46,533 nucleotides of DNA. Source: Bacilli bacterium. Its GTDB lineage: Bacteria > Bacillota_I > Bacilli_A > RF39 > UBA660. Positions 7,415 through 17,292 of this stretch are shown piece after piece; the stretch's first letter is position 1, and each line of letters starts with the position of its first letter. The notes below the pieces were generated by a model, which had not been told where the DNA came from, did not search any database, and saw only the letters and a program-made list of their open reading frames with translations. The stretch covers positions 1-46,533 of the forward strand of contig JAFXOW010000066.1 in NCBI GenBank assembly GCA_017528315.1, written 5' to 3'. Made by a program: the position numbers and the translations under genes.

Positions 7415-7828
7415 ATGCCATAGAAACTATATCAAATTCATTTGAAGGAAATGAAATAAGAAGCATTTGGAATAATCGAACCATTAGAATTTGCTATATT
7501 AACAAATGAGATTTATAAAGAATGGTCAGGTATGATGGCAAAGAATATAAAGAGTTTAATGGTCTTTGAAAAGAATAAGAGATAACATGGATAGTATAGA
7601 AGTAATACTAACGGATTTATCAGAAGAATCAGGTAAAAGATTAGCTCAAAAAAAGCCTAAAGGGTTGGAAGAAAATAAAAAAATTGCTCGTCAGGGAGGT
7701 AAAATAGCCAAAATTACTAGAGATAATTTGGAGGAAGCATTAGGAGAATCAGTTATTACGAAAAGTTACAAAATTATAAGTATATTGATGATAATAAGCA
7801 AATAGAAAAAATTAGTAATAAACAATAA
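7415..7828 (+). pseudogene. Decayed Bro-N/antirepressor-like (DinD-like) gene
   Basis: Reading across frames recovers a known phage antirepressor family. After GGAGG and ATG at 7415 the frame gives AIETISNSFEGNEIRSIWNN, the Bro-N opening. It then jumps, without the expected 150 or so middle residues, to LEFAILTNEIYKEWSGM in another frame. Further shifts give YKEFNGL, then RDNMDSIEVILTDLSEES, KPKGLEENKKIARQGGKIA and GESVITK, and a last shift gives NYKYIDDNKQIE before a stop at 7826-7828. The gene therefore has one large internal deletion and at least three frameshifts or stops. The open stretch at 7566-7805 is only its C-terminal fragment. The start context still has a good ribosome site. Confidence 0.78.
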
Positions 7829-7881
7829 AAAATGATTGTAATTATTTATAGTTGTTTTTCATATATTTAAATGTGATAATT

Positions 7882-8481
7882 ATGGATAAAGAAATTAGTG
7901 AATATTTAAGTAAAAAAAATAAAAAAGAAGAAGTACCTAAAAAAAATTTTTTAATAAGTTTTATGAATAAAATACTTGTTTGTTGTATTTTAGTAATAAC
8001 TTGTTTAATTTTAATGAAAAGTAGTACTAAGTTTAAATCATTACTAGAAAGTAAAGTATATCATGATAATATGTCATTTGCTTATTTTAATAATTTATAT
8101 AATAAATATTTTGGTAAAGTATTACCTAGTTATGAAACAGAAGAAGTAACACCTGTATTTAATGAAAAATTAGAATATGAAAGTGTAAATAGATACTTCG
8201 ATGGTTATAAATTAGATGTTAAAAATAATTATTTAGTGCCCATAATTGAATCAGGAATTGTTGTATATTCAAATGATATGGAGAATTTCGGTAAAGTTAT
8301 AATAATTGAAGGAATAGATGGCGTAGATATCTGGTATGGAAATCTTAATAATATAAATGTCAAGTTGTATGATTATGTAACAAAAGGGAATTTTTTAGGT
8401 GAAGTTAATGATAATACCTTATATTTAGTATTTCAAAAAGATAAGGAATATTTAGAATTTGATAAATACTTTAAAAATTAA
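7882..8481 (+). CDS. spoIVFA: Stage IV sporulation protein FA-like (SpoIVFA)
   Basis: In Bacillus, SpoIVFA holds the SpoIVFB protease in an inactive complex in the outer forespore membrane until SpoIVB cuts it. The 199 residues show a charged cytoplasmic N-terminus, one membrane helix (about 30-49), and a C-terminal LytM/M23-like beta domain (about 115-195: LVPIIESGIVVYS, GKVIIIEGIDGVDIWYGNL, TLYLVFQKD). The metal-binding His residues of active M23 peptidases are not evident, as usual for SpoIVFA. The start at 7882 was chosen over an upstream alternative for its GTGAT ribosome site. The identification rests mostly on topology and on the overlapping spoIVFB gene. Confidence 0.85.
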   Translation: MDKEISEYLSKKNKKEEVPKKNFLISFMNKILVCCILVITCLILMKSSTKFKSLLESKVYHDNMSFAYFNNLYNKYFGKVLPSYETEEVTPVFNEKLEYESVNRYFDGYKLDVKNNYLVPIIESGIVVYSNDMENFGKVIIIEGIDGVDIWYGNLNNINVKLYDYVTKGNFLGEVNDNTLYLVFQKDKEYLEFDKYFKN

Positions 8482-9193
8482 ATTTGATAATTCTTTTTAT
8501 TATTTTTTACTTTTAATTATAATAACTGGAATGTTTAAAGAATTTAGTTTTGTTTTTCTACTTCTACTTTTTCATGAATTAGGTCATGCTATAACTGGAA
8601 TATTATTTAAATGGAAACTTGTTAGTATTACAATTTATCCATATGGTGGAGTAACTATATTTAATAAATTAGAAAATAGTAGTATTATAAAAGAAATAAT
8701 AATACTTTTAGCAGGTCCATTTATGCAAATAATAACCTATTTAGTATTAAATTATTTTTTTAAATATAATTATATTAAAGTTTATCATTTAAGTATTTTA
8801 ATATTCAATTTATTACCTATTTTATCACTAGATGGAGGAAGACTTTTAAATTTAATTTTAAATAAATTTTTAAATTATTTAACAAGTTTTTATATAAGTA
8901 TCTATATTTCAATTCTAACTATTATTCTACTTATGTTATTTTGCATATTTTACTTTAAAAATTTAAATTTATTTTTAATGGGAATATTTTTAATATTTAA
9001 AGTAATTGACAGTTTAAAAAATATTAAATATTGTTATCATAAGTTTATATTAGAGAGATTCCTATATGATTTTAAATTTAATAAAAGAAGAGTATCTAAG
9101 GATATTTATTCTTTTTATATGGAAAATATTCACTATATAGATTTTAAAGATGAAAAGAGTTATTTAAGGGAATATTTTAAAAGTAGTAGATAA
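8459..9193 (+). CDS. spoIVFB: Stage IV sporulation protein FB, intramembrane metalloprotease
   Basis: SpoIVFB is a site-2-type zinc protease (M50) that releases mature sigma K from pro-sigma K in the mother cell. The zinc motif HELGH is at 39-43 and the second motif NLLPILSLDGG at 117-127, with the Asp as third ligand. Hydrophobic segments surround both. PYGGV at 61-65 matches the family's PFGG. A C-terminal soluble tail (about 190-244) replaces the CBS domain found in clostridial versions, as in B. subtilis. The TTG at 8459 is the best start: it follows AAGGAA and overlaps the spoIVFA end by 23 bases. Confidence 0.93.
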   Translation: MINTLKIKFDNSFYYFLLLIIITGMFKEFSFVFLLLLFHELGHAITGILFKWKLVSITIYPYGGVTIFNKLENSSIIKEIIILLAGPFMQIITYLVLNYFFKYNYIKVYHLSILIFNLLPILSLDGGRLLNLILNKFLNYLTSFYISIYISILTIILLMLFCIFYFKNLNLFLMGIFLIFKVIDSLKNIKYCYHKFILERFLYDFKFNKRRVSKDIYSFYMENIHYIDFKDEKSYLREYFKSSR

Positions 9194-9220
9194 AGTTATC
9201 TATATTAGGTAACTTTTTTA
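9192..9220 (+). terminator. Terminator after spoIVFB
   Basis: AAAGTTA (9192-9198) pairs with TAACTTT (9210-9216), followed by a run of T. It closes the spoIVFA-spoIVFB unit. Confidence 0.6.
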
Positions 9221-9330
9221 TTGAAAAAATATTTAAAATTTAATTGATTTTTTTCAAAAAATTTGTTAGATTAAAAAGGTACATTTAAAAATAAGAAATA
9301 TAATTTGTGTCAAATAAACGTAAGTAGGAC

Positions 9331-9359
9331 TTGCTACTTTAATTAAGGTTAGTTATAAT
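9331..9359 (+). promoter_or_regulatory. Sigma-A type promoter of parE
   Basis: TTGCTA (9331-9336) and TATAAT (9354-9359) are separated by 17 bases, with the parE ATG 47 bases further on. The rest of the 213-base gap holds only the spoIVFB terminator and AT-rich DNA. Confidence 0.6.
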
Positions 9360-9406
9360 ATTAATGGAATTTAAGATATAGATATATTAAATTAGGAGTG
9401 ATATAA

Positions 9407-11320
9407 ATGGCATATGATGAAAGTTCAATTAAAATATTAGAAGGATTAGAAGCAGTTAGAAAAAGACCAGGAATGTATATTGGCTCAACTGATAGAAGAG
9501 GATTACATCATTTAGTTTGGGAAATTGTTGATAATTCAATTGATGAAATTATAAATGGTTATGGAAATAGAATAATTATTACTATTCATAAAGATAAAAG
9601 TATTGAAATTGAAGACTTCGGACGTGGTGTTCCAGTTGGACTTCATGCAAGTGGTAAATCAACACCGGAAGTAATTTATACAGTTTTACATGCAGGTGGT
9701 AAGTTTGAACAATCTGGTTATAAGGTATCAGGTGGTCTTCATGGAGTAGGTGCTAGTGTTGTAAATGCACTTTCAAGTTGGATGGAAGTAACTATTCATA
9801 AAGATAAGGGTGAATATTTTATTCGCTTTAAAGATGGAGGTAAAGTAGATAAACCTTTAAAGAAGATTGGTACTACCAATAAAACAGGGACTAAAGTTAG
9901 ATTCATGCCAGATTCTAAAATTTTTTCAACAACCAATTTTTCTTTTACAACTATTTGTGAGAGAATGCAAGAATCAGCTTTTTTACTTAAGGGTTTAACA
10001 ATTGATGTTATTGATTTAGAAGATAACAGGGAAAGTCATTTTCATTATGAAGAAGGTATTAAAGAATTTGTTAATTATTTAAATAATGATAAAAATCCTT
10101 TACACAATGTTGTTTATTTTGAAGGTGACAAAGATAAGATTCACATGCAAATAGCTTTTCAATATACAGATTCTTATAATGAAACAATTGAATCATTTGT
10201 TAATAATGTTAAAACAGGTGATGGAGGAACTCATGAAGTTGGATTTAAAACGGCTTTAACGAAAGTTTTTAATGATTATGCTAAAAATAATGGATTTTTA
10301 AAAGCTAAAGATAAAAATTTAGAAGGAAGCGATACAAGAGAAGGAATAACGGCTATTATTAGTTTGCAAATTCCGGAAAGCTTATTGCAATTTGAAGGAC
10401 AAACAAAAGGAAAACTTGGAACTCCTATAGCTCGTCCTGCGGTTGAATCTTTAGTAACTGAAAAGTTACAATTCTTTTTAGAGGAGAATAAAAGTGTTGC
10501 TACTAGTATTATGGATAAAATGATTAAAAGTAAAATTGCTAGGGAAGCAGCAAGACGTGCTAGAGATGAAGCAAGAAACGGAAAATCCAAAGATAAAAAG
10601 GAAAAATTATTAAGTGGAAAACTCGCTCCTGCAGGAACTCGTAATCCTAAAAAAAATGAATTATATTTAGTTGAGGGTGATTCGGCTGGTGGAAGTGCTA
10701 AAAGTGGTAGAGACAGAGCTTTTCAGGCTATACTTCCTCTTCGTGGTAAAGTTTTAAATACTGAAAAAACTAGGATGGAAGAATTATTTAAGAATGAAGA
10801 AATTAATACAATTATTCATACGATTGGAGCGGGAGTAGGATCTGATTTTGAAGCTGATGACTCAAATTATGATAAAATTATTATCATGACAGATGCTGAT
10901 GATGATGGAGCACATATTCAGATATTATTACTTACTTTCTTTTATCGCTATATGAGAGGGTTAATTGAAGCTGGTAAATTATTTATAGCACTACCTCCTT
11001 TATATAAAATTGATTATGGAACAAAAAAGACCTTCTACGCTTGGGATGATGATGAGAAACAAGCCATTATGGATAAAGAAAAAGGACGTGCTACAAACAT
11101 TCAACGTTATAAAGGACTTGGTGAAATGAATGCCACTCAACTTTGGGAAACAACAATGAATCCAGATACTAGAAGTTTGATAAAAGTAACGATAACTGAT
11201 GCATTACTTGCTGAAAAACGAGTAAGCGTTTTAATGGGTGATAAAGTAGAACCAAGAAAAGAATGGATAGAAGAAAACATCGAATTTTCTTTGGAAGATA
11301 ATTACGTTATAAGTAAATAA
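9407..11320 (+). CDS. parE: DNA topoisomerase IV subunit B
   Basis: ParE is the ATPase half of topoisomerase IV, which separates linked daughter chromosomes. The GHKL ATPase domain is at about 1-220 (RPGMYIGS, EIVDNSIDE, GRGVPVG, GGLHGVGASVVNALS), followed by the transducer domain and the TOPRIM domain (NELYLVEGDSAGGSA near 420; TDADDDGAHI near 495). The C-terminal part has QRYKGLGEMNATQLWETTM. The TOPRIM sequence LRGKVLNTEK with NEEINTIIHTIGAGVG, and parC directly after it, identify ParE rather than GyrB. The length of 637 is typical. The ribosome site is AGGAGTGAT. Confidence 0.95.
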   Translation: MAYDESSIKILEGLEAVRKRPGMYIGSTDRRGLHHLVWEIVDNSIDEIINGYGNRIIITIHKDKSIEIEDFGRGVPVGLHASGKSTPEVIYTVLHAGGKFEQSGYKVSGGLHGVGASVVNALSSWMEVTIHKDKGEYFIRFKDGGKVDKPLKKIGTTNKTGTKVRFMPDSKIFSTTNFSFTTICERMQESAFLLKGLTIDVIDLEDNRESHFHYEEGIKEFVNYLNNDKNPLHNVVYFEGDKDKIHMQIAFQYTDSYNETIESFVNNVKTGDGGTHEVGFKTALTKVFNDYAKNNGFLKAKDKNLEGSDTREGITAIISLQIPESLLQFEGQTKGKLGTPIARPAVESLVTEKLQFFLEENKSVATSIMDKMIKSKIAREAARRARDEARNGKSKDKKEKLLSGKLAPAGTRNPKKNELYLVEGDSAGGSAKSGRDRAFQAILPLRGKVLNTEKTRMEELFKNEEINTIIHTIGAGVGSDFEADDSNYDKIIIMTDADDDGAHIQILLLTFFYRYMRGLIEAGKLFIALPPLYKIDYGTKKTFYAWDDDEKQAIMDKEKGRATNIQRYKGLGEMNATQLWETTMNPDTRSLIKVTITDALLAEKRVSVLMGDKVEPRKEWIEENIEFSLEDNYVISK

Positions 11321-11406
11321 TATTGTTGGAAAAATTGAAATTGATTTAAAAAATAGTAGTATAAAAAATAAAAAATTTAATAAATTCAATTATAGGAAGT
11401 GATAGA

Positions 11407-13908
11407 ATGAACGAATTAATTAAAAGAATTTATGATAAAACTTTAGAAGATATAATGGAAGATAGATTCTCAAGATATGCTAAAGCCATTATTCAAGATA
11501 GGGCAATACCGGATGTTCGCGATGGATTAAAACCGGTTCAAAGAAGAATATTATACGGAATGTATCATGACTCTAATACCTATGATAAACCAACTAGAAA
11601 AAGTGCTAAGACAGTTGGTAGTATAATGGGTAACTTCCATCCTCATGGTGATTCATCTATATATGATGCGATGGTTCGTATGAGTCAATGGTGGAAACAA
11701 AATACACCTTATATAGAAATGCAGGGAAATAATGGTTCAATGGATGGAGATAGTGCTGCTGCTATGCGTTATACAGAAGCGCGTCTATCTAAAATTAGTA
11801 ATGAATTATTAAAAGATATTGATAAAGATACAGTTGTTTGGGCACCAAATTTCGATGATACGATGAATGAACCAACCGTACTTCCAGCTAAATTTCCTAA
11901 CCTTCTAGTAAATGGTTCAACAGGTATAAGTGCTGGTTATGCAACAAATATTCCACCTCATAATTTAGGGGAAGTAATCGATGCAACCATTAAAAGAATT
12001 GATAGTCCTAATTGTCACGAGGATACGATATTTGATATTATTAAAGGACCAGATTTTCCAACCGGAGCAATAGTTGAAGGACGAGAAGGACTTTTGGAAG
12101 CACTCAGGACGGGACGAGGAAAAGTTGTTGTTCGAAGTAAACATGAATTTGTAAGTAGTAAAGGTCACGAACAAATTATTATAAGAGAAATACCATATGA
12201 TGTTAATAAAGCTAGTCTTGTTAAAAGAATGAGTGAATTAGTTCTTGATAAAAAAGTTGAAGGAGTAGCTGAAATTAGAGATGAATCAGATAGACATGAT
12301 CCGGTTCGGATAGTAATTGATTTAAAAAAAGATGCCAATCGCGAAATGATTTTAAATTATTTTTATAAAAATAGTGAATTACAAATCAATTATAATTACA
12401 ATATGGTAGCAATTGTTGATAGATGTCCAGAAACTTTAGGAGTAATTGGAATACTTGATGCATATATTAAACATTTTGAAGAAGTAATTACTAGACGTAC
12501 TGAATTTGATTTAAAAAAGGCTAGGGCTCGTATGCATATTGTAGAAGGTATGATAAAAGCCATTGATATTCTTGATAAAGTAATTAAAACAATCAGAGCT
12601 AGTAAAAATAAAAGTGATGCTATCCAAAATTTAGTTAAAGAATATGATTTTACAGAAATACAAGCTGAATATATTGTAACTTTACAACTTTATCGTTTAA
12701 CTAATTCTGATATAAATGACTTTATAGAAGAATATAATAATTTAAAAAAAATAATTGAAGGATTAGAAATTATTTTATCAGATAAAGAAAAATTAAAAGG
12801 AGTTATGAAAACAGAACTTAAAAATATCAAACGTGAATATGCAACACCAAGAAAAACAGAAATAAAAGATGAAGTAATGGATATATCAATTGATGAAAAA
12901 GCTATGATTTCTAAAGAAGATGTAATAGTTTTAGTTACAAAGGATGGTTACATTAAAAGATGTAGTATGAGATCATATACATCCAGTGATTCTGAACCAG
13001 TTTTAAAAGAACATGATTATACAATAGGTTTCTATGAAGCAAATACCATGGATACAATGTTAATATTTACAAGTCTTGGCAATTTCTTATTTATTCCAGT
13101 TTATACTATTCCAGATATGAAATGGAAAGACTTAGGAAAACATGTTAGTAATTTAGTACCACTTAGTGATGGTGAAGAAGTAATATCATGTGTAAGAGTA
13201 AAGGATTTTAAAGAAAATCTTGATATTACGTTAGCAAGTAGGAATGGTATGATAAAAAGAACTAAGTTATCAGAATTTGAGTTATTGAGATATAATAAAG
13301 CTGTTAATTGTATGAAATTAAAAGATGATGATACTTTAATTCAAGCCTTTGTATCTCGTTATAATAATATCTTTGTTTCAACTACAAATGGATATGGACT
13401 TTGGTATGATATAACTGAAATTCCTATTGTTGGACTTAGAACCAGTGGAGTTAAATCAATTAACTTAAAAGAAGATACAGTTGCATCAGTTAATAATTTT
13501 TCAGAAATTGATTATATATCTTTAATTACTGATAAGAAAACTGGTAAACGTATGAAAATATCTGAATTTGAAAAATCAACTAGAGCAAGACGTGGGTTAA
13601 TGATATTAAAAGAAGTAAAGAGTAAGCCATATCATGTATTGAAAACATTTACTGAAAATATAAATAGTCATTTAATAATTAGAACAGATGAAATAAATGA
13701 AATTAAATTAACGGAACTTCCTATTATGGATAGATATTCAACGGGAAGTAGTATTTCTAAATCCGATATTATAGATTGTAATATTAAAGTAAATTTAACA
13801 AAACTTGATGATAAAGTAGAAACTAAAATAAATGAAAATACTGAAAAACCTAAAATATCTTTAAAAGAAATAGATGAAAAATTGTTGACAATAGATGACT
13901 TTTTATAA
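11407..13908 (+). CDS. parC: DNA topoisomerase IV subunit A
   Basis: ParC is the DNA-cutting half of topoisomerase IV. The winged-helix region has VRDGLKPVQRRILYGM (about 37-52) and the quinolone-determining region HPHGDSSIYDAMVRMSQ with wild-type-looking Ser. The catalytic Tyr is at 122 in MRYTEARLS. The tower and coiled-coil regions follow, then a beta-pinwheel C-terminal domain (about 490-800) with repeats such as VLVTKDGYIKR and ITLASRNGMIKRTK. Its 833 residues are a normal Gram-positive length. It follows parE after 86 bases with GGAAGTGAT as ribosome site; the pair is presumably co-transcribed. Confidence 0.95.
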   Translation: MNELIKRIYDKTLEDIMEDRFSRYAKAIIQDRAIPDVRDGLKPVQRRILYGMYHDSNTYDKPTRKSAKTVGSIMGNFHPHGDSSIYDAMVRMSQWWKQNTPYIEMQGNNGSMDGDSAAAMRYTEARLSKISNELLKDIDKDTVVWAPNFDDTMNEPTVLPAKFPNLLVNGSTGISAGYATNIPPHNLGEVIDATIKRIDSPNCHEDTIFDIIKGPDFPTGAIVEGREGLLEALRTGRGKVVVRSKHEFVSSKGHEQIIIREIPYDVNKASLVKRMSELVLDKKVEGVAEIRDESDRHDPVRIVIDLKKDANREMILNYFYKNSELQINYNYNMVAIVDRCPETLGVIGILDAYIKHFEEVITRRTEFDLKKARARMHIVEGMIKAIDILDKVIKTIRASKNKSDAIQNLVKEYDFTEIQAEYIVTLQLYRLTNSDINDFIEEYNNLKKIIEGLEIILSDKEKLKGVMKTELKNIKREYATPRKTEIKDEVMDISIDEKAMISKEDVIVLVTKDGYIKRCSMRSYTSSDSEPVLKEHDYTIGFYEANTMDTMLIFTSLGNFLFIPVYTIPDMKWKDLGKHVSNLVPLSDGEEVISCVRVKDFKENLDITLASRNGMIKRTKLSEFELLRYNKAVNCMKLKDDDTLIQAFVSRYNNIFVSTTNGYGLWYDITEIPIVGLRTSGVKSINLKEDTVASVNNFSEIDYISLITDKKTGKRMKISEFEKSTRARRGLMILKEVKSKPYHVLKTFTENINSHLIIRTDEINEIKLTELPIMDRYSTGSSISKSDIIDCNIKVNLTKLDDKVETKINENTEKPKISLKEIDEKLLTIDDFL

Positions 13909-13937
13909 AAACGAATAAATTTTGTTCGTTTTTTTCT
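13907..13937 (+). terminator. Terminator after parC
   Basis: AAAAACGAA (13907-13915) pairs with TTCGTTTTT (13925-13933) over a 9-nt loop, followed by more T. Confidence 0.8.
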
Positions 13938-13982
13938 TTAATTTTAAAAAAATATGATATCATAATAATATAGGAGTTTTAT

Positions 13983-15716
13983 ATGGGAAAGAAAAAGGTT
14001 AAATTAAAAAAGAAAAATACTTTTTTATTTATACTAGTTGTTTTATTATTTATAGGAGCTTGTATTTATATTTTTCAAAGTAAAGATAAGTTTACAAATA
14101 CTTTTTTTGAAAGTAAAAAAGAAGGATTTATTGCAAGCAATCAAAGTAAGTTAATGGTACAAGAATTAACTATTAATGAAGAAACTAAAGAAGAATCATT
14201 AATAGATGGGAAAGAATTTGTTCGAGGTACTAAAATTAATTATTTAGATTCTAAAAAGAAAATAATAGGAGAAAATGAATATACCTTATTTGATTATGAA
14301 GATAAAACCTATTATATTTTATCCACTAATGTTGTGGATAAAATTTCCAATGTTGTTTTAGAAAAGGAACTATATGTAAGAACTAGTTTTAATTTGTTAA
14401 AAGACTTTGATGGTAATCTGGGTACTTTACTAAAAAAGGGTGAACAAGTTGAAATAGTCGGTTATAATGAACTTGAAGAAGATGGGACAGTTGATTTATA
14501 TAAAGTAAAAAAGGGTGAAGAAGAAGGTTTTTATTATAGTGATTTTTTAGTTTTGACTGAAGAAGATGCTAAAAAGAATTATGATGAAGATGGAATATAT
14601 AAAATACATGTTGCAAGAACTAATAAATATGGAGGAGGAAATGGAGGCACACTTGATTATTATCCGGTTGTAAAACCTACTTTTGAAGACAATAAGATGC
14701 CTGATGAAGTATATGCTTTATATATAAATGGCTCTAAAGGAATAAGAAATTCAGTTGATAATTATATTGAGTATGCTAAAACCACTAAAATAAATGCCTT
14801 TGTTGTTGATATAAAAGATGATCAAGTTCCAGCATATGCTAGTAAAATATATGAAACATATTCTCCAACTAATTTTAAATATGCGTATAATAGTGTTGAT
14901 GATTATAAATATGCCATAGATAGACTCAAGGAAGAAGGTTTTTATGTAATAGGAAGAATAACGACATTTAAAGATGATTATTATGCTCTTGATAATCCTA
15001 ATAATGTCATCAAAAAAACAGATGGAAATTTATTAAAACATAATGGTTCATATTGGCCAACAGCATTTAACAGAGATGTTTGGAAATTTAATGTTGATCT
15101 TGCTAAAGAAGCTATTAATTTATTTGGTTTTAATGAAATACAATTTGATTATTGTCGTTTTCCAGATCGACTTAATACGTATGAGAAAGCAGGTACTATT
15201 GATTATTCTAATATTCATGGTGAAGAAAAAGCAGAGGCTATTCAAAAATTTTTAATTTATGCTACCCGTGAACTTCATAAGTTAAAAGTTTATGTATCAG
15301 CTGATGTATTTGGTGAATCAAGTTGGGGTTATGTAACTGGTTATGGGCAATATTGGCCAGCTATGTCAAATGTTGTTGATGCTATAAGTGCTATGCCTTA
15401 TACTGATCATTTTACAAAAGACGAAACTTATTGGAAAAATCCTTATCAAACTATGCTTAATTGGGGTAAGACTGCAGCTGAACGTCAAAAAGAAATACCG
15501 ACTCCAGCAACCCCTCGTACTTGGATAACAGCTTACGATACACCATATTGGAATCCAACTGTAACTTATAATGGTGAAATGTTAGAGAAACAAATTCAGG
15601 GATTATATGATGCAGGACTTACAGGAGGTTACATGACGTGGAACTCTGGAAGTAATTTAGCTAAATATAAATCTCAGGCTTCAGCTTTTAAGAAAACATA
15701 TAGTAGTAAAAACTAA
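13983..15716 (+). CDS. Membrane-anchored glycoside-hydrolase-like protein (DUF4015)
   Basis: The 577 residues begin with a basic segment and one membrane helix (about 12-30). A region around 45-190 contains SH3-like strands (LYVRTSFNLLKDFDGNLGTLLKKG). The C-terminal 340 residues form a TIM-barrel domain of the DUF4015 putative glycoside hydrolase family: EVYALYINGSKG, KINAFVVDIKDD, EEGFYVIGRITTFKD, GFNEIQFDYCRFPD (near 385-398, carrying likely acidic catalytic residues), VYVSADVFGE, DAISAMPYTDHF and TPRTWITAYD. The substrate is unknown; members are thought to act on wall or surface polysaccharide. It stands between the parC terminator and yutD, with TAGGAG before the ATG. Confidence 0.87.
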   Translation: MGKKKVKLKKKNTFLFILVVLLFIGACIYIFQSKDKFTNTFFESKKEGFIASNQSKLMVQELTINEETKEESLIDGKEFVRGTKINYLDSKKKIIGENEYTLFDYEDKTYYILSTNVVDKISNVVLEKELYVRTSFNLLKDFDGNLGTLLKKGEQVEIVGYNELEEDGTVDLYKVKKGEEEGFYYSDFLVLTEEDAKKNYDEDGIYKIHVARTNKYGGGNGGTLDYYPVVKPTFEDNKMPDEVYALYINGSKGIRNSVDNYIEYAKTTKINAFVVDIKDDQVPAYASKIYETYSPTNFKYAYNSVDDYKYAIDRLKEEGFYVIGRITTFKDDYYALDNPNNVIKKTDGNLLKHNGSYWPTAFNRDVWKFNVDLAKEAINLFGFNEIQFDYCRFPDRLNTYEKAGTIDYSNIHGEEKAEAIQKFLIYATRELHKLKVYVSADVFGESSWGYVTGYGQYWPAMSNVVDAISAMPYTDHFTKDETYWKNPYQTMLNWGKTAAERQKEIPTPATPRTWITAYDTPYWNPTVTYNGEMLEKQIQGLYDAGLTGGYMTWNSGSNLAKYKSQASAFKKTYSSKN

Positions 15717-15731
15717 AAAAGTAGGTGAATT

Positions 15732-16022
15732 ATGAAAAACAAAAAGGAAATACAATTAGAAAATAACAATTATGTGGTATTAGAAAATAAAAATGATTGC
15801 TTAAATATGGAAGAATTAAAAAATAAATATACAGATTATTTTATAGATTATGATTATATTTTAGGAGATTATGCTTATAATAAACTTCGTTTAAAAGGAT
15901 TCTGTGATAAAATTAATAAAAAATTTAATAATATAAATGATATTAATACTAAAGATGAGTATCTAAAGGATTTATGTGCTTATCAATGTAATTATTTTCT
16001 AATAAAAAAGATTAAAAAATAG
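15732..16022 (+). CDS. yutD: YutD family protein
   Basis: A 96-residue cytoplasmic protein of the YutD (DUF1027) family, restricted largely to Bacilli and of unclear biochemical role. Diagnostic segments are YDYILGDYAYNKLRLKGFCD (about 42-61) and the Cys/Tyr-rich close EYLKDLCAYQCNYFLIKK. It is tightly spaced after the DUF4015 gene (15 bases) with GGTGAA as ribosome site, so the two are probably one transcript. Confidence 0.87.
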   Translation: MKNKKEIQLENNNYVVLENKNDCLNMEELKNKYTDYFIDYDYILGDYAYNKLRLKGFCDKINKKFNNINDINTKDEYLKDLCAYQCNYFLIKKIKK

Positions 16023-16094
16023 ATTTTTTATAACAAAAATTATATGAATATTAAAAAAAAGTGATATAATATAGCATTGATTTAGGTGATAGGT

Positions 16095-17006
16095 ATGTCT
16101 AATGATGTAATTTTAGAAAAAGCAAAAGAAATGTTAAATAATAATATAAATTCAAATCTCTACTATAAAGTATATTCGTTTGCAACTGAAAATATTAATG
16201 GATATATTGATTATTTTGATTTAAAAAATAAAAGTTTACTGACAGTTGGTTCCAGTGGAGACCAAATATTAAATGCATATTATAAAGGATGTCGAGATAT
16301 AACTTTAATTGATGTAAATCCATTTGCAAAATATTATATTAACTTAAAAATTGCAGGAGTTATTTCTTTAACATATCAAGAGTTTCAAGAATTCTTTTGT
16401 AAAAATTTATCTGAAAAAAATAATAAAAGATATAATCTAAATTTATTTAAAAAATTATGTTTAACTTTAAAAGAAATTGATTATGATTCATATTATTTTT
16501 TCCTTTATATATTAAATAATTATAGTTGTGATACAATAACAAATATTTTAATAAATGATGATCAAGATAAAATAAAGGTAATTAAAACAATTAATAATTA
16601 TCTATATGATGAGAAAAGTTTTAATTTGTTAAAAAAAACCTTAAATGATTTTAATTTTAATTTTAAAAATGAAGATATTAGAAATTATAAAAGTAACAAT
16701 AAATACGATAACATTTTTCTTTCTAACCTTTGTACAATATTTGAACTTGATGAATTAAAAAAATTATTAATTAGATTAAAAGATAATAATTTAAACAAAG
16801 AAGGTAAAATTTTATTAGCTTATCTATGGAATATTAATTATTTCAGTGAAGAAATAAATTTAGATTGGATACCTATTTATAATATGGCTACGACTAGAGG
16901 TGTTTTAAAAGATTTTATAACTGAACATTACAATATACAAGGAATATATGATATAGCCTTTAATGAAAATAAACAAAGTGATTTAGTAATGATTTATAAA
17001 AAATAA
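16095..17006 (+). CDS. SAM-dependent methyltransferase-like protein
   Basis: The N-terminal half has a Rossmann-type methyltransferase pattern: SLLTVGSSGDQILNAYYKG (about 45-63) stands for the SAM-binding glycine loop and DITLIDVNPFAKYYINLK for motif II with its acidic residue. NIFLSNLCTIFELDELKKLL near 210 could be motif IV. The middle is helical and Lys/Asn rich. The glycine loop is GSSGDQ rather than GxGxG, as in DUF3419-like proteins. The substrate is unknown. The ATG at 16095 was chosen because the in-frame GTG at 16086 is part of its GGTGAT ribosome site. No membrane helix is visible. Confidence 0.65.
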   Translation: MSNDVILEKAKEMLNNNINSNLYYKVYSFATENINGYIDYFDLKNKSLLTVGSSGDQILNAYYKGCRDITLIDVNPFAKYYINLKIAGVISLTYQEFQEFFCKNLSEKNNKRYNLNLFKKLCLTLKEIDYDSYYFFLYILNNYSCDTITNILINDDQDKIKVIKTINNYLYDEKSFNLLKKTLNDFNFNFKNEDIRNYKSNNKYDNIFLSNLCTIFELDELKKLLIRLKDNNLNKEGKILLAYLWNINYFSEEINLDWIPIYNMATTRGVLKDFITEHYNIQGIYDIAFNENKQSDLVMIYKK

Positions 17007-17119
17007 ATCTTGTTGACATAATTTTACATATAAATTTTTAATTAATAAAAGTTAAAATTTATCTAGACAATTAATTAATTTATACTAGAGAAAAATTATA
17101 TTTAAATAAAAATAAAAAG

Positions 17120-17167
17120 AAAAATAAGAAATTAAAATTGAAAAAAATTTTTTTCTTATTTTTTTTC
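17120..17167 (+). terminator. Terminator-like hairpin after the methyltransferase-like gene
   Basis: AAAAATAAGAAA (17120-17131) pairs with TTTCTTATTTTT (17152-17163) over a 20-nt loop, followed by more T. It lies 113 bases after the preceding stop codon. Confidence 0.5.
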
Positions 17168-17292
17168 TTTATTATCAATTAAATTTATTAATTAGGTTGT
17201 TTTTAGGGTTGAATTTATTTTTTTTTGATTCAAAAAAAAAATAATATATTAAATTAATAATTATTTTTGTAAAAAATATCAATTTACAAAAT

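Noticed and set aside
16086-16094. GTG at 16086 as the start of the methyltransferase-like gene
   Set aside because: It lies inside the GGTGAT ribosome site of the ATG at 16095. The same reasoning rejected the GTG starts at 6397 and 29126.
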